From Arsenophonus sp052174455 (lineage in GTDB: Bacteria > Pseudomonadota > Gammaproteobacteria > Enterobacterales > Enterobacteriaceae): a DNA stretch of 20,736 nt. Location: positions 1 to 20,736 of the forward strand of contig JBQMRP010000051.1 of the NCBI GenBank assembly GCA_052174455.1, given 5' to 3'. Position numbers and translations under genes: made by a program. Positions 1-7,400 of this stretch are shown here, in pieces (position 1 is the first letter of the stretch; every line of letters starts with the position of its first letter). The notes under the pieces were generated by a model. The model was not told the DNA's origin, ran no database searches, and saw only the letters and a list, made by a program, of their open reading frames with translations.

Positions 1-123
1 CTAGTAAAGTATCGGAGAGAATAAAAACTTTAACCTATATTTTATTTGGTTAGTAAATTTTTATGCAGAAAAATATGTTTATGGATATTGCTTAATATCG
101 ATAAAAAGAGTTAGCAAAAAACA

Positions 124-400
124 AATGAGTGGTACGATTATGAAAAAGAACGAATCGAAAAGAACTATTTGCCAATATGTTACTAGATCAGATAGAAAAA
201 ATAGAGCAGACCATAGCAGATATTCAAAAATATAACTTAGAGTTAAATAAATAATTCTAAAGATTAGAGATAAACTCTTTAAAAAATAAAGATAGATTTC
301 CCAGTAAAAATTCAGAGTTCATTTGGAAAATTATTTGAAACATATTGATACTCTCCCAATCGGTTGAATAGGAGAGTTTAGAAAAATTACATGGTAAAAA
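124..400 (+). pseudogene. unrecognised coding debris with coiled-coil-like stretch
   Basis: An ATG at 124 opens a 36-codon frame starting MSGTIMKKNESK. One frame over, a stretch reads LFANMLLDQIEKIEQTIAD and on through QKYNLELNK before a stop, with heptad-like spacing of L/I and charged residues. Further pieces (RLEINSLKNKDRFPSKN) follow after two stops. This looks like a small helical protein broken by at least one frameshift and several stops. I cannot name a family; a mobilisation accessory protein is only one possibility. Confidence 0.3.
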
Positions 401-867
401 ATCAGGAGTTATTGAGTTTTGATTTTTATTCTAAAATTAAAACTCAGAAAAAGAGCAATGGATGCACTTTTAAAAACATAGTAATAATACGATTATTCAC
501 AATCAAATAAATAAATTCCTGATAAATGCTACCTATACAAAGAGTATTATTAGGATAATGATTATGTTTTTACACTGTATTTTGCTATGTTAATTATAAC
601 CGAATCTAGTTAATAACTGAATGTTATTCTGACTTTGTTACTAAACCTATCTCTCTTCGTGTAGGTGGTTTTTTGACCTTAGACAAAATTACATAGAAAT
701 AATAAAAAGATCATCTACTAGCAAGCGTCTACTTTTAAAAAGTATCTTTTAAAGATAATGATTGATTATGTCAGGTTAGATGTAATGTATTAATCTAAAT
801 AAAATCACCGAAAAAAGTTAAGGGTATGTGGAGAATGATAAGAAGAAAATCACAAAGGCAATTAATA

Positions 868-1109
868 ATCCTTACCTTCTTGTATAGTTAAAAAATTAAA
901 TTGATCTCTTTAAGAGATCACAAAAGCTATCATTTTCCTAAAAAAATGAAAAGTTAGCTTACTTAGGTTATTGTAAGTAAAAATTTTATCGAAGTCTGTG
1001 TTCTTGACCTATAATCGCACTAATTTTAGTGATATCAACCAAGGTTTACTTTAATAACCCTCGTTTTTTCATTTTTATGCATTATTTCTGACAATAATTC
1101 TGTTGCCTA
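868..1109. repeat. ~240-bp diverged repeat, copy 1 (partner at 5687-5931)
   Basis: This stretch aligns along its length with 5687-5931, for example AGTCTGTGTTCTTGACC against AGTCTGTATTCTTTAACC, and the shared GCACTAATTTTAGT block. Agreement is roughly 70-75% by eye with small gaps. Copy 1 contains two small dyads: TGATCTCTTTAAGAGATCA at 902-920 and CACTAATTTTAGTG at 1018-1031. The partner flanks the repA origin, so this is probably a duplicated origin-flanking segment. I do not recognise a gene in it. Confidence 0.6.
902..920. repeat. perfect hairpin within repeat copy 1
   Basis: TGATCTCT and AGAGATCA form an 8-bp perfect stem with a 3-base loop. It has no T run after it on either strand, so it is not a convincing intrinsic terminator. 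Its role is unknown. Confidence 0.5.
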
Positions 1110-1169
1110 TTTTTCAAAGCTGTGAGGATCAGGCAAAAAGTAGACTATCGCAACAAAAAATGCATTTGT

Positions 1170-1650
1170 ATGTATCTGTAAACAGGAACCTTTTTATAAG
1201 AAGGGCGTACCTTAATTTTTCTAGTTTTTACAAGCTGTTATTATCTCTAATGACTTATACACCTTCTGTAATAGTGCGCTTTGCTTACGATTATACAAAA
1301 AACCATAGTAATGCACTATTTTAAAATGCTTTGCTAGAATATGGTTGATATAACACCCGATTATCTCTGCTTGCGTTAGTGCCTCCTACCAGTGTTCTTG
1401 AATTCGGTGCTCATAGTTAATGATACATAACCACCACCTCGGTAATGCCACAATTTTGGCCCTGATGTCGGGAAACGTTTAAAGTAATGCCGGGAAGTGT
1501 ATTTACACTATGCCAGGACTCTTTTGTCTTTTTAGCGAAGTGTACTTTCTAGTAACGTCCCGTACTTCTACCTTCATATAACGTTGCCGCCACGTTTCCT
1601 GGCGGAAATTTATCCTATATCAGGAAAACTACTGAGATTTATTAGATAAT
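1170..1650 (-). pseudogene. IS91-family (Y2) transposase remnant
   Basis: On the minus strand one frame reads ALTQAEIIGCYINHILAKHF followed by KIVHYYGFLYNRKQSALL and QKVYKSLE (about 1225-1390). This is the conserved 'F...HI...GF..IR.YGFL.NR.R...L..VY..L' region near the C-terminus of IS91/ISCR transposases, which act by a rolling-circle mechanism. Upstream, in other frames, YRGGGYVSLTM (about 1410-1445) fits the preceding 'YRGG' block. At least two frameshifts and several stops separate the pieces, and the catalytic tyrosine region was not found. Family assignment rests on remembered conserved blocks. Confidence 0.6.
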
Positions 1651-2146
1651 CACTGTAATACAGTAAGTAGATGATAGCGTCTCGCTAGATTTAGTCAATC
1701 GCTCTTTTTAAAGAGGAACTGACGCCATACAAGCATGCTTAATATTTAAACTTCCACAGAGTGACGGAGAAATTAACATGCGAATATTGATTAAGTTGTT
1801 AACCAGAAGTATGTAAGGTACAGAAGATAGCAATTTCGATATCCTATTTGCGTGCATACTGTAGCATAAGTGTAAGTAAGGGACCCCCAAAAACAGAACA
1901 TTGAGTAGCATCTAGTCATTGTTAAAAAAAAATCAAAGAAGATCAAGGATAGTAAAAGCAATGTTTGCCAGTCTTAGTCGGGTAAAAATATAAACCTGTG
2001 CGTTGCTAATTATTCTCGGTAGCTTTGATGCTGCATGAACTGCAGGCTTTTAACATAACTGTAACTTTGGAATAAAAAATGGCGTGGCAAGAAAACTTTA
2101 AGGAGGTACAACAGTATCGTTCCCGGATACACCAATAGCACAAGTG
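1651..2146. other. no supported gene
   Basis: A frame of 67 codons at 1708-1911 (minus) is hydrophobic and cysteine-containing but has no ribosome binding site and no recognised family. It may be a further degraded part of the IS91 element. On the plus strand, MAWQENFKEVQQYRSRIHQ is a short open run at about 2078-2134 that ends at a stop. Nothing else stands out. Confidence 0.3.
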
Positions 2147-2500
2147 CTACAGGTAAAGCTTCTCTTTACAGATAAATGATTCACGAGTTGAGACTTTCAT
2201 CGTATTTTTAATAAATTTATTCCAGCCATCATCAATGATGAAAAGCAGTTTAGTTTGACTGAAGATATGCATGTGATAAATTATTCTCTGGGTATATTTT
2301 AGAGAAATAGAAATCGTCATCCTGACTACATTCGTCAGGTCTATCTGCGCAGTTATCTTTGTGTTTATTTCAGGTGAGAAAAAGGAGACGTAGATTATCC
2401 TTATTTCCTTATAGGTGATGAATTCATCGGCAAGCATACTTGTCCAGTTATTTCTTATCAATTCAGTTTTATCTATCGTCATTATCTTGGCCTTAGCCAT
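2147..2500 (-). CDS. open frame of 117 codons, possible conjugation ATPase fragment
   Basis: This is the longest open frame outside repA that is not tied to a mobile element. It starts MAKAKIMTIDKTELIRNNW and has no clear ribosome binding site. The segment ending LLFIIDDGWNKFIKN (about residues 83-98) resembles the Walker B 'lLIIDEGW..l' block of VirB4/TraC-type conjugation ATPases. Before it, IDLTNVVRMTI sits where those proteins have a beta strand and helix. The second acidic residue is D rather than the usual E. No Walker A is visible upstream (2500-2815). It could be the surviving end of a dead traC/virB4 gene or chance. Weak call. Confidence 0.3.
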   Translation of the reverse strand: MAKAKIMTIDKTELIRNNWTSMLADEFITYKEIRIIYVSFFSPEINTKITAQIDLTNVVRMTISISLKYTQRIIYHMHIFSQTKLLFIIDDGWNKFIKNTMKVSTRESFICKEKLYL

Positions 2501-2814
2501 TTGCTTAAAACCCGGGTAATCGTGATTGAAGTAGGATAATGCTTGCGTATAGAAAAAGTTGAGAACTTAGGATTAAATACATTGTTATATGACCTTACTT
2601 TTTTGATGTCATGAAAAATTCAATCAGTTTACTTTATTCATTTCAGGAGGGAGATCATAAATCGTTTTAGATAAATAGGCAGTGTAACAAACAGGTAAAA
2701 TCGCATGTCTTGTCTGCTTGATTAGCGGGTTTTCGCTTTTCCAGGAGATTTATTTCGAGCCATCTTGCAAAATTTATTTAATTAACATATTGCAAAATAT
2801 AAAATAGTACTCAT
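2501..2814. other. no supported gene
   Basis: This stretch is A+T-rich with stops in all frames. If 2147-2500 is a traC-like remnant, its upstream part should lie here on the minus strand. Only a short piece leading into MAKAK (SYFNHDYPGFKQ) is readable. The alignable part of IS1595 copy 1 begins near 2815. Confidence 0.3.
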
Positions 2815-3425
2815 ATCATTAACATCTCCGATGTAGATGTAGCGTATACTATAGTGTACTACGTTCACTTTACGGGAGTTAGTGAAACAAACAGGGATTT
2901 GATTTGAAAACAGCATTTAGATGGCGTTATTGCTTTTCTTTTTTCAGCGATGACAGCCAATATAAATGAACTAAGGGCTATTTTTGAAATTGACGAAATA
3001 TTTTTTATGAATTTCTTAAAGAGAAATGTTATATTTCACATAGGAAAGGTAGAAAATGCGGGAGAGAAGGAAATAAAAGAAAAGGAGGAATCGCAGTCTT
3101 TCAATTACCCGAAATCAATAGGGTCATGTGAGCGATTAGATTCTTGAAGAGTTTAATACAGAGTATGTTAGATATTTTCTTAAGTCGATCATCGATAAAG
3201 AGTTTATCTTTTGTTCGGATTGAATTAAATGGTACACAATATTTGTTAATAAATTCTATATTTAAAATGGGAACAGCTATATTAGCTGATTAAAAGGATA
3301 TGGGATAAGTAGATTCCATAGTGTAGAATTGTTTTATTTACTAAATCGTCTAGCTTGAAGTAGATTGTTTAAATCTGCAACAATTTAAATACAGATGTAG
3401 CTACAAATTGTTCTGCAAGAAAAGA
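2815..3425 (+). pseudogene. IS1595-family transposase remnant, copy 1
   Basis: The plus strand reads, across frames, LRELVKQTG then TAFRWRYCF (with repairs), followed by the open run TANINELRAIFEIDEIFFMN (from 2953). This matches the IS1595 block 'tAFRWRhrfl ... L.GI.E.DEtFF..s.KG', whose DE carries a catalytic acid. Downstream come ILEEFNTE-like and SIIDKEFI-like pieces and the family end 'VNSY.SRLKGW..RF.GV...YL.NYL.W' (3266-3400). An open frame at 2950-3147 is part of this transposase. The 5' part, with the zinc-binding region present in two other copies, is absent or unalignable. Several stops and shifts make it inactive. Confidence 0.75.
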
Positions 3426-3507
3426 AAATATACTACTAAGATAGTTAATATTATATAGCAAAATAAATTAATAAAATATTAAATTTCAGCAAATAAAATA
3501 GATTTCT

Positions 3508-3672
3508 ATGGCGAATGATAACAAAATGAAAGTTAAAGAATATGTTGAATTTATCTTGATAAATCACCTTGAAATAACAACCAGATCAAGTTATTTCGAT
3601 ACAATGAAAAAGTGATTAGAAAATTTAGGAGACTTTTGTTGTCGAGAAAGAGATGGAAGCAGTAATAAGTAA
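3508..3672 (+). pseudogene. small unrecognised gene with one in-frame TGA
   Basis: From the ATG at 3508 the frame reads MANDNKMKVKEYVEFILINH and on to SYFDTMKK, then TGA (3613-3615), then LENLGDFCCRERDGSSNK to TAA at 3672. Reading the TGA as a damaged TGG (W) gives an orderly 54-residue protein. repA uses TGG for tryptophan, so there is no reason to propose a recoded genetic code. No family is recognised. Its end is 18 bases from the end of the convergent gene at 3691-3989. Confidence 0.4.
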
Positions 3673-3690
3673 AGATATTTAATGGAAAGA

Positions 3691-3989
3691 TTAAGAATAG
3701 CCATAATCGGCACCTATAGCCAAAATTAATATTTTTTTCAGTCTCATTGTTAATTGTAAGATAAGTTTATCAAAACGATTTTTTCTATTATTTTTACAAA
3801 AATTAGCGATTTCAGCAGATAAATCTTTAAGTACATCCTTTAAATTTCGCTTTATTGCTACATCAACCGCTTTCCATGCAAGACTTATGCGCAGCGATAG
3901 AAATATCGATTTCGTTTAATTTTTTATAAAATATTCATTTTTAATGTTTGGATAAATTCTTGTATATCAAACGCAATATGATTACTCAT
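3691..3989 (-). pseudogene. small unrecognised gene with strong ribosome binding site, frameshifted
   Basis: The minus strand has a strong Shine-Dalgarno, AAGGAGGTATCCTT, directly before ATG at 3989. The frame starts MSNHIAFDIQEFIQTLK and soon breaks. A second frame carries the rest as a clean run: SLAWKAVDVAIKRNLKDVL, then KDLSAEIANFCKNNRKNRFD and KLILQLTMRLKKILILAIG, ending at TAA 3691. The total of 299 nt is not a multiple of three, consistent with a net frameshift. The product would be a helical protein of ~98 residues. It lies on the same strand as repA, about 270 bp downstream of it. No family recognised. Confidence 0.5.
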
Positions 3990-4004
3990 AAGGATACCTC
4001 CTTT
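3990..4004 (-). promoter_or_regulatory. strong ribosome binding site of the gene at 3691-3989
   Basis: AAGGAGGT on the minus strand (GGAGGT complement at 3996-4001), six bases from the ATG. It is close to the ideal anti-16S sequence and fixes the start at 3989. Confidence 0.6.
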
Positions 4005-4019
4005 TTGGAAGGATAACAT

Positions 4020-4200
4020 AAGTTAAGGAATTCCATATTAAAATGTGAACAGTTATATTAACCGATTAAAAAGATATGGCTAAGTAGTTTTCATGGTCTA
4101 GAGTTGTTTTATTTACTGAATTATCTGGCCTAATAAAGGAAATTATTTAAAACCACAATAATTAAAATATAGACGTGGTTATAAATTGCTCTGCTAGCAA
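4020..4200 (+). pseudogene. IS1595-family 3' end fragment, copy 2
   Basis: About 170 bp align with the last part of the other IS1595 copies. Shared blocks are AATGTGAACAGTTATAT, GATATGGCTAAGTAG and AGTTGTTTTATTTACTGAAT. In translation this is the family C-terminal 'VNSYISRLK.W..RFHG...FYL.NYL'. No 5' part is found between here and copy 1. The fragment sits between the small gene at 3691-3989 and the end of repA. Confidence 0.7.
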
Positions 4201-4260
4201 AACGACAACTTTTATTAACATAGGAATTTTTACCACTTAACATTCTGTACCTTCTGAAAA

Positions 4261-5223
4261 CTAATAAATATCATTTTTGTTTTCCACATCGTTTGGTTGC
4301 CAATATGAATTTTTTAACTTATAAATCTCCCGTTTGCTTTTTTCACGTTGTTGTTCTTTTTCTTCCTGCTCTGACGTCAAATTACGGTTATTAAAAATTA
4401 CCATATCAGCTTCTGCATCATAACGAATATCATAATTTGGCAAGTCATTCGCTTTAGCTAGTTGCTTAATATTATGCCTAAACATTTTTAATAATGCAGT
4501 ACTCCCTGTTTTTAAATGCAGTTTTTCAAGGGCTATAGTAAATTCCCACTGATTACCACAATGCTTACGGGCTATTTCATAAATTCTCCTATCTATCGCC
4601 TTTCTAATACGGAAGTAATCTTGACTAATTTTTAATATTTTCTTTTTATGCAACGCCTGATAGAGCCAGTCAGGTAACGTTACCTCAACCATACCAATAT
4701 TAAGTTTACCTTTTTTTTCCTCTAAAATAACCCACTTATCAATTAAACCAAAATTTTCTGTTTTTCTAGAATCTTCAGAATAAACTACATTTGTTTCAAT
4801 TCTTGTTCCAGCAAGACGAGATAGTGACTTTCTTAAATCTTCATATGCCCTACCGCTCTTTGCTCTATTTGTTGTTACAAAAAAATCATATGGTGTAAAA
4901 TAAACAGTACGACTAATTTTCTCATGATTATTAATAGACTCTTGTAATTTAGAAATAGCGTAAATCCAAACATCCTTATCAAAAACGGTTGCTATTCCAT
5001 ATTCAGCGTTAGGGGCTACAACTATTGTTGTGTTACCACTTTTATATCTGCGCGTGTCGATATCACCACCTTTTAAAGCAAAAAATGGGTGTTCCATACT
5101 AGCCATTTCGTCTCTAAATCCTGAAAGCTCAACTTCATCAGCAATAAAAAAATCTATCTCGTGTTTTCTAGGGCGTAAAGTTTTCAAATTGTTTTCTCGT
5201 TCTTTGTTTCTGCTATCTGTCAT
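4261..5223 (-). CDS. repA: plasmid replication initiator RepA (RPA family), intact
   Basis: This is the one intact gene of the window, 320 residues, a usual length for the replication initiator protein A (RPA) family. Such proteins bind origin repeats and start plasmid replication. The recognisable blocks run in the family order: an N-terminal block with IADEVELSGFRDEMASMEHP at about residues 28-47; a central YEDLRKSLSRLAGTRIETN at 127-145, the 'L..L.GT.I.TN' helix; and ISQDYFRIRKAIDRRIYE at 199-216 followed by IARKHCG at 217-223. The C-terminus is a charged E/K/Q-rich tail (about 284-300). The start at 5223 is preceded on the minus strand by AGGATAAGG, with AGGA seven bases from the ATG. The upstream region carries iteron-like repeats and a hairpin, as expected for a self-regulated iteron replicon. 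No frameshift or stop was seen, in sharp contrast to its surroundings. Family identity is firm; copy number and host range cannot be read from sequence. Confidence 0.95.
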   Translation of the reverse strand: MTDSRNKERENNLKTLRPRKHEIDFFIADEVELSGFRDEMASMEHPFFALKGGDIDTRRYKSGNTTIVVAPNAEYGIATVFDKDVWIYAISKLQESINNHEKISRTVYFTPYDFFVTTNRAKSGRAYEDLRKSLSRLAGTRIETNVVYSEDSRKTENFGLIDKWVILEEKKGKLNIGMVEVTLPDWLYQALHKKKILKISQDYFRIRKAIDRRIYEIARKHCGNQWEFTIALEKLHLKTGSTALLKMFRHNIKQLAKANDLPNYDIRYDAEADMVIFNNRNLTSEQEEKEQQREKSKREIYKLKNSYWQPNDVENKNDIY

Positions 5224-5240
5224 AGCCTTATCCTATCTGT
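5224..5240 (-). promoter_or_regulatory. ribosome binding site of repA
   Basis: The minus strand reads AGGATAAGGCT directly before the ATG at 5223. AGGA lies seven bases from the start and supports this start codon. It is a moderate, not a perfect, Shine-Dalgarno sequence. Confidence 0.55.
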
Positions 5241-5264
5241 TCTAGGGTTGTTATTAGAGTTAGG

Positions 5265-5285
5265 TAGGTGTGACCATAGCACCTA
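5265..5285. promoter_or_regulatory. hairpin/operator candidate upstream of repA
   Basis: TAGGTG (5265-5270) and CACCTA (5280-5285) form a perfect 6-bp inverted repeat around a 9-base loop. It begins 42 bases upstream of the repA start. A dyad between iterons and gene start is a common place for an initiator to repress its own transcription. The repeat is seen; the operator role is inferred. Confidence 0.4.
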
Positions 5286-5308
5286 TTTCCTCTTCCCTAG
5301 CTCGGTTT

Positions 5309-5426
5309 TCAACTTTTAAAAACCGTAAAACGTGATAAAACATCGACTTTTAAAAACTAATTGTCGATATTTAAAAACTATTGTCAAGTATAGGTTACGT
5401 TTTAAACAAAAAATTTTTAAAAAACT
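5309..5426. repeat. iteron array, probable replication origin
   Basis: Near-identical direct repeats sit just upstream of repA: TCAACTTTTAAAAACC (5309-5324), TCGACTTTTAAAAACT (5343-5358) and TCGATATTTAAAAACT (5364-5379). A degenerate fourth core, ATTTTTAAAAAACT, lies at 5413-5426. The second and third copies start 21 bp apart, two helical turns, which is typical of initiator binding sites on one DNA face. The first is 34 bp from the second. An inverted core AGTTTTTAA lies at 5531-5539. The flanks are very A+T-rich and could serve as the melting region. The origin assignment is inferred from position next to repA and repeat spacing. Confidence 0.75.
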
Positions 5427-5686
5427 CTGAATAAATCTAAAAATAGTAGATGGTTAAAACCAACATACAGTAAGATTTATATCTCTTCATAAAGATAAAT
5501 CTAAAAAATCTATTTAACTTATACATAACTAGTTTTTAACCGGATTCTACTCTTGAGTCTGTAGATAATTTTGCAATGCTAGATTCATTAGATAGCAAAT
5601 TTTTCTTATTTTTTATAAAACCCTTACTGCTAATCTTGAGTATCCGTATAAAGGTGTTTCAATTAGCATTCAGGAATCTTTCGTTT
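5427..5686. other. no supported gene; origin flank
   Basis: A+T-rich DNA beyond the iterons. It holds the inverted iteron core AGTTTTTAA at 5531-5539, next to TTATACATA (5519-5527), which is close to a DnaA box (TTWTNCACA) but not a match. Short open runs on both strands (e.g. minus ISSKGFIKNKKNLLSNESS) are not recognised. Confidence 0.35.
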
Positions 5687-5931
5687 CCTCTCTTTTCTTG
5701 TTCATGGTTAGGAATTTAAATCGATCTTTAAGAAAAAACCAAAATCCATCTATTTTTCTAAAAGCCGATAAAATCTATTTTGCATCTATTTCTAGAGTAA
5801 GTTAAAATTTAATTTGGAGTCTGTATTCTTTAACCTAATGCACTAATTTTAGTAATATTAACTATAAGTTTAGGTTAAATGACCATTGTTTTTCTATTTT
5901 TTACATTTTTCTGAGAAAAATTCTGTTATTT
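5687..5931. repeat. ~240-bp diverged repeat, copy 2 (partner at 868-1109)
   Basis: This copy begins about 260 bp beyond the last iteron and ends at the edge of the IS256 remnant. Blocks shared with copy 1 include GCACTAATTTTAGT and AATTCTGTT. The dyads of copy 1 are only partly kept here: TTAGTG has become TTAGTA. No coding potential is recognised. Confidence 0.6.
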
Positions 5932-5954
5932 ACTTACCAAGTTGAACGTTGATA

Positions 5955-7400
5955 AAAATAACTTGTTGCCACACAAAAGTGAGTTATTAGAAAATCTGGT
6001 GTATGACGATCAAGTTAACGTTCTGCTGTGATTCTTTGTGAATCTATTTTCCATTCTTAAATTAGATGTTGTTTAGAAAACTGGGGGTCGCAAGTTCAAA
6101 TCTCCTTAGCTTGCTTCCAGTTTGCCTGAGCAGACGAGAGTAGCTTCAATAGAATTGAAATGGTTGTTTTTCTTAAGCTACAGTACTTCGCGTTTGGTGC
6201 GTTAGTTATAACCTAACTGTCACAAAAGGTGATTTAATCGCATTTGTCGTTCTTAATTGACGCCCAGTACGACTGACTGACGAGAAGATATAGAATGCAA
6301 CCGTTCTTATTGATCTTTCCCAGCTTCTTAATCGCTGCAGGATACACAGCTTCGTTAAAAACCTCTTATCAACAAAGTATTAAAGGCTTTGTTGGCGGCA
6401 TTGCAGCTCTTTGATAGCCAGACCTCTCTGCATCTTATCCTTAACTTTCGGTGTTGCATGCCTTTGTTGAATGAAGATAGCGCATTACTTATTTGTGTAC
6501 CACACCACAATAGCGTTGGCGCTACATGTTTAGGAATATCTTTGCTATTGTATTCTGAAAACCAAAGGGACCCACCGTCTACCGTACCAAGCTCTAGAGA
6601 TATAAGTAAGCTTTTCGCTCGCCAGCCATTGAAATTATGCCCAGTTTTCTTCTGACTTTTAATAATCATCTTCAACCCAATGAGATTTTTACATCTATGC
6701 ACAGTACCGTCGATGATGAGCAGTAGGCAAAGGCGATCAATCTTTTCTGACAGGACGGTATATTTATCGGTAGAAAAATAAACATAGCGCATATCGCTTT
6801 AAATCAGGTAACTACCATTGTCTGTGCTCTTTAAGGTATTCCTGCTTCACTTTTCTTATAGTACTAAGAGAGACCTATGTTTTTTATCAAGAGCCCGCCC
6901 ACTCTAATAGTTTCATGAAAATTACCAGTGAAGATGCCTTGTCAATAGGTCATCATAAAAACTCTTTAACGTTTTTTTTTTGCACGCTTAAGATAAGGTG
7001 CAGCAAGGATCTTTAGAAGGATATTCCGTTGCTGCTTAAGGATCTCTGACTTTAGGCACTTTAATCTCAATATCACTAATATCAGTCTATATAGTTTGCG
7101 GTAGAAAATAACCGCTATAAACGATGACATGTGACGCTCGTCGACAAATGGAAATTCAGAATATTGTTGCAACCGTAACTTGATTCTAGTTAAAAACCTT
7201 AACACTAGTGCTATCAGCTACCTAGCACCATTACAGATAAGTTTATGCAAGAGGATAACAGGTAATATCTGATTTTTCGGATACCTGTAGTCTAGACTTT
7301 TTATGGTATATTATTTCTCTGTTATTGAGATCATCTACAAAATCAATCAGGAATGGAGTGCACGGCAGAATTTCTGAAATACCATATATTAGAAATTAGC
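5955..7400 (-). pseudogene. IS256-family transposase remnant, copy 1
   Basis: A ~1.4-kb segment repeated at 16890-18260. Minus-strand blocks occur in the order of IS256 (mutator-type DDE) transposases: LIDFVDDLNNREIIYH near the N-terminus; PYLKRAKKK (about 6975-7000), fitting 'ILPPYLRRaKs.eeL'; RYVYFSTDKYTV, fitting 'RYVYFWVDGIYF' with the catalytic D; LLLIIDGT; then KSCNAANKAFNTLLIRG (about 6360-6415), fitting the 'AetreDAekAFd.f...Y' helix; KTTISILLKLL; and FKNG at the C-terminus. Open frames at 6355-6792 and 6966-7205 are parts of it. Many stops and shifts. The plus-strand frame at 6389-6655 is a shadow. Confidence 0.8.

Noticed and set aside
1010..1015. TATAAT as a promoter -10 box in repeat copy 1
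   Set aside because: No acceptable -35 element at the proper distance and no gene downstream; such hexamers are expected by chance in DNA this A+T-rich.
3613..3615. In-frame TGA as evidence for UGA recoded to tryptophan
   Set aside because: repA encodes its tryptophans with TGG and all surroundings are decaying, so a simple nonsense mutation is the better explanation.
5030..5245. 71-codon frame on the plus strand
   Set aside because: It lies opposite the 5' end of the intact repA gene and is a shadow of it.
6080..6120. tRNA-like 3' end (GGGGGTCGCAAGTTCAAATC ending near a CCA)
   Set aside because: The T-arm bases do not pair, no acceptor or anticodon arm can be built, and the stretch lies where the IS256 transposase C-terminus is expected in alignment with the second copy. 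Taken as coincidence.
6389..6655. 88-codon plus-strand frame in IS256 copy 1, and the similar 82-codon frame at 17203-17451 in copy 2
   Set aside because: Both lie opposite the transposase, which is readable on the minus strand with family motifs. The recurrence only reflects the repeat.
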